64,000 nucleotides of DNA from Azotobacter vinelandii (GTDB lineage: Bacteria > Pseudomonadota > Gammaproteobacteria > Pseudomonadales > Pseudomonadaceae): NCBI RefSeq assembly GCF_001571105.1, contig NZ_BCTD01000010.1; one strand, given 5' to 3'. The notes under the pieces were generated by a model. That model did no database searches. It had not been told where the DNA came from and saw only the letters and a program-made list of their open reading frames with translations. The translations under genes and the position numbers were made by a program. This document shows positions 27,190-36,152 of this stretch, piece after piece (within the stretch, counting starts at the first letter, position 1; every line of letters begins with the position of its first letter).

Positions 27190-27684
27190 GGCTTTCCTCG
27201 TTACCAACTCGCAAGGCATTCGATTTCTCGAGATGCAGCCATTTTCAGACTCCAGAAATGCATGGCGCATGCTTTATCGACGGCCATTGCCCTTCAATAA
27301 GGGCGCAGACCGGCGCGCATCGGCCGACGTATCAGCCGAGTTTCCGGAAAATGATCAGCCGCCGCTCGATGGGGCACCAGCTCGAGCAAGTACAGTGCTA
27401 TGGAGGAAGGAGCGTTTTTGTGCAATGCGTCTGGCACATATAGAGATACCCATTGTTTTTATTCATGACCCGCTATTGGCAATAGCGACTTGAAAGCACA
27501 CATGGAAAGATTGAACTCTTTCTATCGCGTGTGCTTTGTCGAAAAACTATCACGGGAAGCTTTCAGAGCCCTTTCAAGAAGCTGTCGCTTATTTGCTGTC
27601 GCAGTGCCTTGACCAGTGAACTTCACTACCCAGTAAGCAGCTGTTTTTCCTAGAAACATTGCAACGAGTTGATGACTCACTCGA
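27190..27684. other. AT-richer intergenic stretch with a strong hairpin
   Basis: This 495-nt gap is lower in GC than the rest of the window. A two-part stem-loop lies at 27493-27537: AAAGCACAC (27493-27501) pairs with 27529-27537, and inside it GAAAGA (27505-27510) pairs with 27517-27522. On the minus strand a 73-codon open frame ends in this hairpin at 27522 (from 27743, or 45 codons from a later Met). It encodes a basic tail ANKRQLLERALKASRDSF. I do not recognise it and it may not be a gene. No other feature was found. Confidence 0.4.
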
Positions 27685-28482
27685 TTAACGCAGCCACTCG
27701 CGCAGGCCGTAAAGCAGCAGCAAATGCCCCGGATAGAAGGCATAGGCCCAGTGCCGCAGCGGCGGCACCGGAAAGCCGGGCGTCAGTCGCAGCAGAAGCA
27801 GCCCCAGAGGCGCGGCGAGGAAACAGGCGAAGACCACCGACAGGGCGAAACGCTGACCGAGCAGCGCATCGACATAGATCGGCGGCCAGTAGTTGGCCAC
27901 CACCGTCACCCCGGCCGGCAGCAGCCAGCCCCAGCGCGGGCGCCGCAGGGCGAGCAGGAAGGCGGCCGGCAGGAGCACGCCGGCGACGCCGAACATCAGC
28001 CGCTCGCCCAGCGTCAGCGCCACGCCCAGGGCGACGATCGCGAGCAGGCGCTCGGCCGGCGAACACGGGCGCACGCCGTTGGCCAGCAGCAGGCCGAGCG
28101 CCAGGGTCGGCAGCACGTTGAAGCTGTCCGGCGCGTCGACCAGCAGCCGGTACGGCCATTCGGAGAGCAGGGCGAAAGCCAGCAGCCAGCCGCAATAGCG
28201 GGCCAGGGCCGCCCGCCGCAGCGCTTCGGGGCGGGGCCGGGCCAGGTTGACGGCGAGAATCAGGCAGAAGAAGGGAAATGCCAGCCGTCCCGGCACGTAC
28301 AACCAGATCCGCTGCGGCCAGACCAGGCGCAAGTGGTCGAGCAGCATGCTGGCGAACGCCAGCCACTTGAGCAGATCGAGCGCCGCATCCCGCGCCGCGG
28401 GCACCCCGGCGAGCGGCGCCGCCAATCTCAGGACCGCCCCGCCGCCGCTCCTCACTGTTGTCGGTTGAGCTGCGACAGACAA
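27685..28482 (-). CDS. TraX family membrane protein
   Basis: 265 residues with about seven to eight predicted membrane helices. DLLKWLAFASMLLDHLRLV near the N-terminus and the C-terminal LRHWAYAFYPGHLLLLYGLREWL are the TraX family hallmarks; the family includes the F-pilin acetylase. Chromosomal copies are common outside conjugation loci and their substrate is unknown. The start at 28482 overlaps the 3' end of the small secreted-protein gene by 31 nt, so the two are probably co-translated. No pilin or tra genes are near. Confidence 0.82.
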   Translation of the reverse strand: MSVAAQPTTVRSGGGAVLRLAAPLAGVPAARDAALDLLKWLAFASMLLDHLRLVWPQRIWLYVPGRLAFPFFCLILAVNLARPRPEALRRAALARYCGWLLAFALLSEWPYRLLVDAPDSFNVLPTLALGLLLANGVRPCSPAERLLAIVALGVALTLGERLMFGVAGVLLPAAFLLALRRPRWGWLLPAGVTVVANYWPPIYVDALLGQRFALSVVFACFLAAPLGLLLLRLTPGFPVPPLRHWAYAFYPGHLLLLYGLREWLR

Positions 28483-28757
28483 CCGGTGGAAGTCTTGAGC
28501 AGACGCTCATGCATCGGCGCCGGCACCTGCTTCGCGCCCTGCAGTTCGCGCAGTTCGGCGCTGCTGAACTCGGCGGCGACGCGGTCGGCCGAACATTCGC
28601 AGTAGCGCCGCGCCGTTCCTTCCTCGTGGCGGGCCTTGGCGCCGGCCAGGCAGTCGCGGATGAACGCCTCGCGGGCGCCGCTGGGCCACTCGCCGGCGAC
28701 CGCCGGCAGGGCGCCGGCCAGGGTCAGCAGGAAAACGGACAGAGAGAGGGAACGCAT
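28452..28757 (-). CDS. Small secreted cysteine-containing protein
   Basis: 101 residues. A signal peptide (MRSLSLSVFLLTLAGALPAVAGE) is followed by a short mature part with cysteines in RDCLAGAKARHEE, RYCECSADRV and STGCLSQL, suggesting two periplasmic disulfides or a metal site. I recognise the general pattern of small exported pseudomonad proteins but not a function. The start at 28757 has AAGGAGATTCGTG upstream; an earlier Met would spoil the signal peptide. It overlaps traX, forming a two-gene unit. Confidence 0.7.
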   Translation of the reverse strand: MRSLSLSVFLLTLAGALPAVAGEWPSGAREAFIRDCLAGAKARHEEGTARRYCECSADRVAAEFSSAELRELQGAKQVPAPMHERLLKTSTGCLSQLNRQQ

Positions 28758-28927
28758 CACGAATCTCCTTTTCCTCTTCGGACGAGCCCGCACAAGCGGA
28801 CCCTTAAGTCATAGAAGGACATCGCCGCTCGCACAAGGCGGGCCGCCCTCGGCCGCCGTGGCGACGCGGTGGGGAAATCTTCGCCGCCAGGCCCTAAACT
28901 GCACGGGTATCCCAGCCAGGACACCCC

Positions 28928-30349
28928 ATGCCCACCGCCCTGCCGCTCTCCCCCCGCACCGCCCGCCTGCTGCCCTGGATCATCGCCACCGCCCAATTCA
29001 TGCCGATGCTCGACGGCACCATCCTCAACACCGCCCTGCCGACGATGGCCAGGGATCTGGCCGAGGACCCGCTGCGCATGCAGTCGGTGGTGATCGCCTA
29101 CATGCTCAGCGTGGCGGTGCTGATGCCGGCCTCCGGATGGATCTCCGACCGCTTCGGCACCCACCGGGTGTTCCTCGGCTCGATCCTGCTGTTCACCCTC
29201 GGCTCGCTGCTCTGCGCGCTCTCCGCTTCGCTGCCGCAACTGGTCGCCGCGCGGGTGCTGCAGGGCTTCGGCGGCGCCCTGATGATGCCGGTGGGACGGC
29301 TGGTGGTGCTGCGCGCCTATCCGCGCACGGAACTGGTGCGGGTGCTCAGCTTCGTCACCATGCCGGCGCTGCTCGGCCCGCTGCTCGGCCCGCCCCTCGG
29401 CGGCTGGCTGGTGGAGTACGCCAGTTGGCACTGGATCTTCCTGCTCAACCTGCCGGTCGGCCTGTTCGGCTGCCTGGTCGCCGCGCGCCTGATGCCCGAT
29501 CTGCGCGGGCTGCAGCGGACGCGCTTCGATACGCCGGGCTTCGCGCTGTTCGGCGCCGCCATGCTGCTGATCAGCATCGCCCTGGAAGGCCTCGGCGAAT
29601 TGCATCTGCCGCACGCCCGGGTCGTGCTGCTGCTGCTCGCCGGCCTGGCCTGCCTGGCCGCCTACTGGCTGCGCGCCGTCTTCGCCGAGGCGCCGCTGTT
29701 CTCGCCCGGCCTGTTCCGCACCCACAGCTTCGCCATCGGCGTGCTCGGCAACCTGTTCACCCGCCTGGGCAGCGGCGCCCTGCCCTTCCTCACGCCGCTG
29801 CTGCTGCAGCTCGGCCTGGGCTATTCGCCGAGCCAGGCGGGCATGGCGATGATTCCCGTGGCCCTGAGTTCGATGGCCATGAAGCCGCTGGCGCCCCGCC
29901 TGATCGAACGTCTCGGTTACCGCCGGGTACTGGTCGGCAACACCCTGCTGATCGGAGCCCTGCTGGCCAGCCTGGCGCTGGTCGACGGCGACACGCCCTA
30001 TGCGCTCCTGCTCCTGCACCTGGGGCTGATCGGCGCGGTGAATTCCCTGCAGTTCTCGGCGATGAACACCGTCGCCCTGATCGACCTGCCCACCCGCGAC
30101 GCCAGCAGCGGCAACAGCCTGCTGTCGGTGGTGGTTCAACTGTCCATGAGCCTCGGCGTGGGCATCGGTGCCGCCCTGCTCAACGGTTTCAGTGCCGACG
30201 GCGCGGCCCAGGGCGACTCGCTGCTCGCCGCCTTCCAGGGCACCTATGTCTGCGTCGGCCTGCTGGCGATGTTCGGCGCCACCCTGTTCTTCCAGTTGCG
30301 CCCCGAGGATGGCCGCCCCGGCTGGCGGCACGACGAATTGGCGGATTAG
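28928..30349 (+). CDS. mdtD: MdtD-like MFS multidrug exporter (DHA2 type)
   Basis: 473 residues, fourteen predicted membrane helices. The antiporter motif C region (LLGPLLGPPLGGWLVEYASWHWIFLLNLPVG) and the N-terminal FMPMLDGTILNTALPTMARDL are those of the EmrB/QacA and MdtD exporters. Proton-driven efflux of hydrophobic compounds is the family role. It is a single gene with no linked EmrA-type adaptor or regulator. The start at 28928 follows CCAGGACACCCC. It ends next to a 395-nt gap carrying a REP-like element. Confidence 0.85.
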   Translation: MPTALPLSPRTARLLPWIIATAQFMPMLDGTILNTALPTMARDLAEDPLRMQSVVIAYMLSVAVLMPASGWISDRFGTHRVFLGSILLFTLGSLLCALSASLPQLVAARVLQGFGGALMMPVGRLVVLRAYPRTELVRVLSFVTMPALLGPLLGPPLGGWLVEYASWHWIFLLNLPVGLFGCLVAARLMPDLRGLQRTRFDTPGFALFGAAMLLISIALEGLGELHLPHARVVLLLLAGLACLAAYWLRAVFAEAPLFSPGLFRTHSFAIGVLGNLFTRLGSGALPFLTPLLLQLGLGYSPSQAGMAMIPVALSSMAMKPLAPRLIERLGYRRVLVGNTLLIGALLASLALVDGDTPYALLLLHLGLIGAVNSLQFSAMNTVALIDLPTRDASSGNSLLSVVVQLSMSLGVGIGAALLNGFSADGAAQGDSLLAAFQGTYVCVGLLAMFGATLFFQLRPEDGRPGWRHDELAD

Positions 30350-30744
30350 CGACTGGCGGGATCGAACGTTCCGTTCTTCACTTAGGGTCCAGCCCCTTCC
30401 AGGTCTTCGGTCGAACGTCGATCGGCCGCTCGCCGGCAAGGGGCGCAGGAGCGGATTCGTCCGCGACGGACTGTAGGACGGAAGCATTGCGAACGAATTC
30501 ACCGCCACCGAAGCGCTAGCGACCGCTCGCCCCTGGCGCTCCGACGAGGGAAACACCTACGACCTCGGAAGAGCCGCCGCCCGCCAGCCGTCGAGGCTTG
30601 CGCTTCGCAGTGGCCGCGAATGCCGGGCAACGGTCCCGAAGGATTCGGCGAAGCCCACGAGGGCACCGGCCGGCACGGCCCCGGCTCCGCCCGACGATCG
30701 ATCGATCGAGCCAGCCTTGAGCAGCCAGGAGGAGCGCATCATCG
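30350..30744. other. Intergenic stretch with a REP-like element
   Basis: This 395-nt gap holds a REP-like sequence at 30447-30505: GGAGCGGATTCGTCCGCG is followed about 20 nt later by a degenerate inverse reading GCATTGCGAACGAATTC. The same words recur at 34760-34832 and 60838-60891. Near the end, AGGAGGAG at 30726-30733 serves the GGDEF gene, preceded by short GATC iterations. No other gene is visible. Confidence 0.55.
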
Positions 30745-32649
30745 ATGGCTTTGTCAGCATGTGGGAGTCAGGGAACGGGCGAACGCTTTCCGCGCTGGCG
30801 CATCTGTGTACGTCTCGCCTTGCTGCTGGGCCTGCTGCACGGGGCCTCGCCGGCGATCGCCGGCCGGCAGGACGAGCCCGCCGCCCTGCGCCTGGACGGC
30901 AGCGAACGGTCACTGGACCTGCATCCCCACCTGCAGTTGCTGCACGACCCCGGCGGCCGGCTGCAGGCCGAGGAGGTCATGGCCAGCGGCCAGGCGTTCG
31001 CCCCGGCGGCCGGTCGCCACGACCTGAACTTCGGCTACACCCGCGACATCGTCTGGCTGCGCCTGGATCTCGAATCGCGGGCGAAGGAAGTCCGCGAGTG
31101 GCAGATCGAGTTCCTCTACCCCTCCCTCGACCGCATCGAGCTGTTCGGCATCGGCGAAGCCCCCCTGCTGGGCGGCGACCGGGTACCCGCCGGACAGCGC
31201 GACAGCCCCCACCTGTCGCCGGCCTTCAGCGTGCGCCTGGCTCCCGGCGAACGGCGCAGCCTGTTCTTCCGCACCCAGTCGAGCGGCACCCTGACCCTGG
31301 ACGCGCAGCTCTGGGAAAGCGCCGCCTTCGCCCGCCACAGCCGTCTGACGCTGATGCTGCAGAGCGGCTACATGGCCATGCTGGCTGCCCTGTGCAGCTA
31401 CAACCTGTTGCTGTTTTTCGCCCTGCGCGAACGCAACTTCCTGCTCTACGTACTGTTCGCCGCCAGCCTCGGCGGCGGCATGCTCGCCCAGTCGGGGCTC
31501 GGCGCCCAGTACCTGTGGAGCGACGGCAGCGAGCTGGACAATCGCGCCCTGCCGTTCTTCCTGGCCCTCGCCCTGGCCCTGGGCACCCTGTTCACCCGCG
31601 AATTCCTCGATACCCGTCACGCCCTGCCGCGCTGGCACGAGTTGCTCGGCCAAGCCTGCGCCCTGCATTTCGGAGTGACCCTGGGCAGCCTGCTGCTACC
31701 GGTCGACCGGGCGCTGCAGACGCTCTCCGTGATCAGTATCGGCGGCATCCTGCTGTTGCTCGCCTGCGGCCTGGCCGGCCTGCTGCGGCGCTCGCCGGGC
31801 GCACGCATCTTCGTGCTCGCCGAGCTGGCGCTGATGGCTGGAGTAGTGCTCATGTCGCTGCGCAACTTCACCCTGCTGCCGAGCAACCTGGTCACCGCCA
31901 ACAGCGTCCAGTTCGGCTCGGCGCTGGAGATGCTGCTGCTCTCCTTCGGCCTGGCGGCCCGCCTGGGCGAGCTCAAGCGCCTCAAGCTGGAGGCCCGCGA
32001 GGCCGTCCTGCGCAGCCAGCAGGAAGCCCTCAGGACCCTGCAGGAGCAGGAGCGTCTGCTCGAACGGCGGGTGGCCGAGCGCACCGCAGCCCTCGCCGAG
32101 GCCAACGCGCGCCTCAGCGCCATCGCCTTGCAGGACCCGCTCACCGGCCTGGCCAACCGCATCGGCCTGAACCAGCGCCTGACCCAGGCCTGGCAGCGCG
32201 CCCAGCGCAAGCAGGAACTGCTCGCGCTGATCCTGATCGATCTCGACGGTTTCAAGGCGATCAACGACCGCTACGGACATGCCGCCGGCGACCAGTTGCT
32301 GCTGCAGATCGCCGGACGCCTGCAGGCCAGCGCCCGCGCCACCGACCTGGTGGCCCGGCTGGGCGGCGACGAATTCGTGCTGATCTGCGAGGCCATCGGC
32401 TCCGAGGAGCAAGCCCACGCCCTGGCCGAGCGCATCCTCCACTCGCTCGGCCAGCCGGTGCAGCTCGGCGATGCGCAGGTCAGCCTGAGCGCCAGCATCG
32501 GCATCAGCATATGCCGCGGGCAGAGCCACGAAAAACTGCTGTGCGAAGCCGACCAGGCGATGTACCGGGCCAAGGCCGGCGGACGCAGCCGCATCCACCG
32601 GGCCGACAGCGACCCGCCGCCGCTCGACCCGGCCTACCGGCCGGGCTGA
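30745..32649 (+). CDS. 7TM sensor with diguanylate cyclase (GGDEF) domain
   Basis: 634 residues. A signal peptide (about 17-39) leads into a periplasmic 7TMR-DISMED2 ligand-binding domain (about 45-190), then a 7TMR-DISM seven-helix region (about 205-400), a coiled coil (about 405-460) and a GGDEF domain (about 465-620). The active site is LGGDEFVLI with LTGLANR at the domain start. The product inhibition site RATD sits five residues before GGDEF, so it should be an active, feedback-inhibited c-di-GMP synthase. There is no EAL domain. Ligand unknown. GGAGG is 11-12 nt before the ATG, slightly long. Confidence 0.88.
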   Translation: MALSACGSQGTGERFPRWRICVRLALLLGLLHGASPAIAGRQDEPAALRLDGSERSLDLHPHLQLLHDPGGRLQAEEVMASGQAFAPAAGRHDLNFGYTRDIVWLRLDLESRAKEVREWQIEFLYPSLDRIELFGIGEAPLLGGDRVPAGQRDSPHLSPAFSVRLAPGERRSLFFRTQSSGTLTLDAQLWESAAFARHSRLTLMLQSGYMAMLAALCSYNLLLFFALRERNFLLYVLFAASLGGGMLAQSGLGAQYLWSDGSELDNRALPFFLALALALGTLFTREFLDTRHALPRWHELLGQACALHFGVTLGSLLLPVDRALQTLSVISIGGILLLLACGLAGLLRRSPGARIFVLAELALMAGVVLMSLRNFTLLPSNLVTANSVQFGSALEMLLLSFGLAARLGELKRLKLEAREAVLRSQQEALRTLQEQERLLERRVAERTAALAEANARLSAIALQDPLTGLANRIGLNQRLTQAWQRAQRKQELLALILIDLDGFKAINDRYGHAAGDQLLLQIAGRLQASARATDLVARLGGDEFVLICEAIGSEEQAHALAERILHSLGQPVQLGDAQVSLSASIGISICRGQSHEKLLCEADQAMYRAKAGGRSRIHRADSDPPPLDPAYRPG

Positions 32650-32677
32650 GCGGCGTTCCCGGCCCGGCGCCCCCGGC

Positions 32678-33367
32678 TCAGCGCTCCTGACCGAACAGCA
32701 CCCGGCGCGCCTCGGCGGTGAGCAGCGCGCCGGGGTCGGCGTTGACCTGCTCGGCCAGGGCGTAGGCGCGTTGCACCGCCGGCCGCGCGGCGATGCGTTC
32801 GAGCCAGGCGGCCATGGCGGGGAAGTCCTCGATGCGCTGGCGCTGCCCCTCCCAGAGCTTGGCCCAGGGGTAGATCGCCATGTCGGCGATGGAGTAGTCG
32901 CCGGCCACGTAGTCGCGCCCCTGCAACTGGCGGTCGAGCACACCGTACAGGCGCGTGGTCTCCTTCACGTAGCGCTCGATGGCGTAGGGAATCGGTTCCG
33001 GCGCATAGCGGACGAAGTGGTGGTTCTGTCCGGCCATCGGCCCCAGCCCGCCCATCTGCCAGTACAGCCACTGCAATACCTGGAAACGCGGGCGGGTTTC
33101 CCGGGGCAGGAAGCGCCCGCTCTTGTCCGCCAGGTATTCGAGGATGGCGCCGGACTCGAACAGCGCCAGCGGCTCGCCGCCGTCGTCCGGCGCATGGTCG
33201 ATGATCGCCGGAATCCGGTTGTTCGGGGCGATCCGGAGGAACTCCGGGGCGAACTGCTCGCCCTTGCCGATGTTCACCGGGCGCAGGCGGTAATCCAGTC
33301 CGGTTTCCTCGAGAAAGAGGGTGATCTTGTGGCCGTTGGGGGTGGTCCAGTAGTAGAGATCGATCAT
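32678..33367 (-). CDS. yfcG: Nu-class glutathione S-transferase / disulfide-bond oxidoreductase (YfcG-like)
   Basis: 229 residues. The thioredoxin-like N-terminal domain has WTTPNGHKITLFLEE, in which the Thr-Pro-Asn of YfcG replaces a catalytic Ser/Cys, then RIPAIIDH (cis-Pro) and LFESGAILEYLA (glutathione gamma-Glu binding). The helical C-terminal domain has YSIADMAIYPW. Family members reduce disulfides using two bound glutathiones. It is the last gene of a likely TetR-GST-GST unit, 12 nt from the preceding GST gene. Confidence 0.87.
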   Translation of the reverse strand: MIDLYYWTTPNGHKITLFLEETGLDYRLRPVNIGKGEQFAPEFLRIAPNNRIPAIIDHAPDDGGEPLALFESGAILEYLADKSGRFLPRETRPRFQVLQWLYWQMGGLGPMAGQNHHFVRYAPEPIPYAIERYVKETTRLYGVLDRQLQGRDYVAGDYSIADMAIYPWAKLWEGQRQRIEDFPAMAAWLERIAARPAVQRAYALAEQVNADPGALLTAEARRVLFGQER

Positions 33368-33379
33368 TGACGTGTTTCC

Positions 33380-34072
33380 TCAGTCGTTGGTGGCGCGCCG
33401 CACTGCTCCCTGGCGCTCTTCGCAGAAAGCCAGCAGGCGGCGGAACCAGTCGCCGGTCGGCGAATCCCCGGGCCAGGGCTGCTCGCCCAGGGTCCAGGCC
33501 CAGAAGAAGAAGCCGCCGATCAGGTAATCGGCGCCGGCCGGCTCCGCTCCGTCCAGCCAGGACTGCCCCTTCAGCATGGCGTCGAGCGGCTGCAGCGCCC
33601 GCGCCAGTTGCGCCTGCCCGGCGTCGCGGTCGGCGAAGGCCTCCAGGGACATGCCCAGGCTCTTCTCGCGGGTCTGGCGGAAGTAGTCGCGGTCCGGCGG
33701 ATCGATGCTGGCCAGCACGCGCGGCAGCAGCAGGCGGACCAGCGCCGGACGCAGGTCCTGGCCGATCAGCCGGTCGATCAGCCGCAGGCGGCTTTCGCCC
33801 AGCGCGCCGCCGAGCAGACTGGGCTGCGGATAACGCTCGTCCAGATAGCGGAAGATCGCCAGACTGTCGTGGACCGTGGTCTCGCCGTCGCGCAGCACCG
33901 GCACCAGCGTCTGGCCGGAGAAGGCCAGGGCCTCCTTGTCGGTGAAACGCACCGGACGGCTGACGAAGTCCAGCCCCTTGTGCGCCAGGGCCAGGCGCAC
34001 CCGCCAGCAGTAGGGGGAAAACAGCACTTCGGGGGAACTCCCACGAAGCTCGTACAGTTCGCGCATATCCAT
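33380..34072 (-). CDS. Glutathione S-transferase family protein
   Basis: 230 residues. The N-terminal thioredoxin fold has FSPYCWRVRLALAHKGLDF, with SPYCWR at the usual catalytic position, then LVPVLRDGE (cis-Pro) and VHDSLAIFRYLDERYP (glutathione contact). The helical C-terminal part ends near SWLDGAEPAGADYLIGGFFFWAWTLG. It resembles the beta-etherase-like group rather than the usual detoxification GSTs; substrate unknown. GGAGATGG lies just upstream of the start. It follows the TetR gene by 42 nt on the same strand. Confidence 0.8.
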   Translation of the reverse strand: MDMRELYELRGSSPEVLFSPYCWRVRLALAHKGLDFVSRPVRFTDKEALAFSGQTLVPVLRDGETTVHDSLAIFRYLDERYPQPSLLGGALGESRLRLIDRLIGQDLRPALVRLLLPRVLASIDPPDRDYFRQTREKSLGMSLEAFADRDAGQAQLARALQPLDAMLKGQSWLDGAEPAGADYLIGGFFFWAWTLGEQPWPGDSPTGDWFRRLLAFCEERQGAVRRATND

Positions 34073-34114
34073 CTCCTTTTATCGGGACTTACCGGTCCAA
34101 AAACAGGCGAATCG

Positions 34115-34702
34115 TCACCGCAGACACCCCAGGGCCACCTCGATCGTCGCGCGCAGGGCCTCGACCGAGGCTCCCGCCTTGCGCTGGGTGCGCAGGCCGT
34201 TCATCACGCACTGCAGATAGCCGGCCAGCACTTGCACATCGGCCGCCGCATCCAGCTCGCCGCAATCCTGGGCGCGCCGCAGGGCCTCGACCAGCACCTG
34301 GCGCAGCCCCTCGACCCCGCTGCGCAGCAAGGCGGCGATCTCCGCGTCGGCCTGGGAAAACTCGCTGGCCACGTTGACCAGCATGCAGCCGCGCGGCGCC
34401 TCGCCGGCGCACTCCTCCTCCAGGGCGCAACACAACCAGCCGCGCAGGAACTCGCGCGGCGAGACGGCCGCCTGCAGGCGCTCGCGCAGTTCGCGGCGGC
34501 GCTGGGCGCAGTAATGGCGCAGCGCCGCCGCGAACAGGGCGCGCTTGCTCGGATAGGTCTGGTACAGGCTGCTCTTCGACAGGCCGGTCGCCGTCAGCAG
34601 GTCCTGCAGCGAGGTGGCTTCGTAGCCGTGCCGCCAGAACATCTGCATGGCCTGTTCGAGCATCCGTTCCGGATCGAAGGTACGAGGGCGTCCGCGAGTC
34701 AT
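34115..34702 (-). CDS. TetR/AcrR family transcriptional repressor
   Basis: 195 residues. The N-terminal helix-turn-helix reads ATSLQDLLTATGLSKSSLYQTYPSKRALFAAAL (about 30-62), the standard TetR pattern. The C-terminal half contains CCALEEECAGEAPRGCML, whose cysteines could sense electrophiles or thiol stress as in NemR-like regulators. It leads two glutathione transferase genes, which suggests an electrophile or disulfide-stress response. An imperfect palindrome (34715-34728) directly before the start may be its operator. Ligand unknown. Confidence 0.83.
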   Translation of the reverse strand: MTRGRPRTFDPERMLEQAMQMFWRHGYEATSLQDLLTATGLSKSSLYQTYPSKRALFAAALRHYCAQRRRELRERLQAAVSPREFLRGWLCCALEEECAGEAPRGCMLVNVASEFSQADAEIAALLRSGVEGLRQVLVEALRRAQDCGELDAAADVQVLAGYLQCVMNGLRTQRKAGASVEALRATIEVALGCLR

Positions 34703-34714
34703 GGAGTGAATTTA

Positions 34715-34728
34715 GGACTGATCGGTTC
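34715..34728. promoter_or_regulatory. Candidate TetR operator
   Basis: GGACTGATCGGTTC is an imperfect 14-bp palindrome (two mismatched pairs) located 13 nt before the TetR start. It resembles the GACCGATCGGTC-type sites bound by NemR-like repressors. Autoregulation and control of the GST genes is inferred. Confidence 0.45.
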
Positions 34729-34759
34729 ACAAGTCAAACCGAGCGCAAAGCCTTCGGCG

Positions 34760-34832
34760 GGAGGAGCGGATTCATCCGCGATACGGAATGTGCCTGAATC
34801 GCGGATGGATGAATGCACTCGCGCGCGGGCGT
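34760..34832. repeat. REP-like element upstream of the TetR gene
   Basis: GGAGCGGATTCATCCGCGA (34763-34781) is followed by an inverse-like CTGAATCGCGGATGGATGAA (34795-34814) and GCACTCGCG. It matches the GGAGCGGATTYRTCCGCG words at 30449 and 60840 in this window and the dispersed REP sequences of pseudomonads. Confidence 0.6.
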
Positions 34833-34868
34833 CTCGCCGTCAGCGTGGCCGGAGCGATTCCCCGCCGC

Positions 34869-35990
34869 TCACAACCGCGCCAGCAACTCGGCGGCGTTGC
34901 GGTACGGCAGGCCGTGGGCTTCGGCCACGCTGGCGCAGGCGAGCTGGCCGCGCGCCAGGTTGAGGCCGTCGCGCAGGTGCGGATCTTCCTTCAGGGCGCG
35001 GCGCACGCCCTTCTCCGCCAGGGCGACGACGAACGGCAGGGTCGCGTTGTTCAGCGCCAGGGTCGAGGTGCGGGCCACCGCGCCGGGCATGTTGGCCACG
35101 CAGTAGTGCACCACGCCATCGACCACATAGGTCGGCTCGGCGTGGGTGGTCGGATGCGAGGTCTCGGCGCAGCCGCCCTGGTCGATGGCCACGTCCACCA
35201 GCACCGCGCCGGGCTTCATCCGCGCGATCATTTCCGCGCCGATCAGCTTGGGCGCCGCCGCGCCGGGGATCAGCACGGCACCGATCACCAGATCCGCCGC
35301 CAGCACCTGCTCGCGCACCGCCGCCCCCGTGGCGTGCAGGGTGGCGATGCGGTTGCCGTAGCGGGCGTCCAGCCGGCGCAGGACGTCCAGATCGCGGTCG
35401 AGCACGGTGACCTCCGCGCCCAGGCCGACGGCCATGGCCAGCGCCTGGCTGCCCACCACCCCGCCGCCGAGGATCGCGACCTTGCCGGCCGGCACCCCGG
35501 GCACTCCGCCGAGCAGCACGCCGCGCCCGCCCTGGGCCTTTTCCAGGCAGTGGGCGCCGGCCTGGATCGCCATCCGTCCGGCGACCTCGGACATCGGCGC
35601 CAGCAACGGCAGGCGGCCCCGGGCGTCGCTGACCGTCTCATAGGCGATGCAGGTGGCGCCGCTGGCCAGCAGATCGTCGGTCTGCGCCCGGTCCGGGGCC
35701 AGGTGCAAGTAGGTGAACAGGGTGTGGTGCGGGCGCAGGCGGGCGCGCTCCTCGGCCAGCGGCTCCTTGACCTTGACGATCAGTTCGGCGGCCTCGTAGA
35801 GCGCCGCGCCGTCCGTGGCGATGTGCGCCCCGGCGGCCCGGTAGTCCGGGTCGGCGAAGCCGATGGCGGCGCCGGCCCGGCTTTCGACCCAGACCTCGTG
35901 GCCGAGAGCGCTCAGCTCGGCCACCGAGGACGGCGTCAGACCGACCCGGTATTCGTGGTTCTTGAGTTCCCTGGGTATCCCGATACGCAT
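34869..35990 (-). CDS. ald: Alanine dehydrogenase
   Basis: 373 residues. It catalyses NAD-dependent interconversion of alanine with pyruvate and ammonia. MRIGIPRELKNHEYRVGLTP opens the substrate-binding domain, HLAPDR and PMSEVAGRMA are conserved in the active site, and KVAILGGGVVGSQALAMAVGLGAEVTVLDRD is the NAD-binding Rossmann fold (about 168-200). DQGGCAETSHPTTHAEPTY is the C-terminal catalytic segment. The gene stands alone; no linked Lrp-type regulator is visible. Confidence 0.95.
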   Translation of the reverse strand: MRIGIPRELKNHEYRVGLTPSSVAELSALGHEVWVESRAGAAIGFADPDYRAAGAHIATDGAALYEAAELIVKVKEPLAEERARLRPHHTLFTYLHLAPDRAQTDDLLASGATCIAYETVSDARGRLPLLAPMSEVAGRMAIQAGAHCLEKAQGGRGVLLGGVPGVPAGKVAILGGGVVGSQALAMAVGLGAEVTVLDRDLDVLRRLDARYGNRIATLHATGAAVREQVLAADLVIGAVLIPGAAAPKLIGAEMIARMKPGAVLVDVAIDQGGCAETSHPTTHAEPTYVVDGVVHYCVANMPGAVARTSTLALNNATLPFVVALAEKGVRRALKEDPHLRDGLNLARGQLACASVAEAHGLPYRNAAELLARL

Positions 35991-36152
35991 GGCTGTCTCC
36001 TCGCCCTACGGGTATTGCCTGTCGTTTCCCGCCCATCCCGCGCCCCCGAACGCCGGCCGCATGCGGACCGCTTGCCGGCGAACCCCGGCGCAAGCGCTCC
36101 AAAGCCTGTTGACGCTACTCTCCGCAAGCCGCGTGGAGTGACGTCGACGGCC

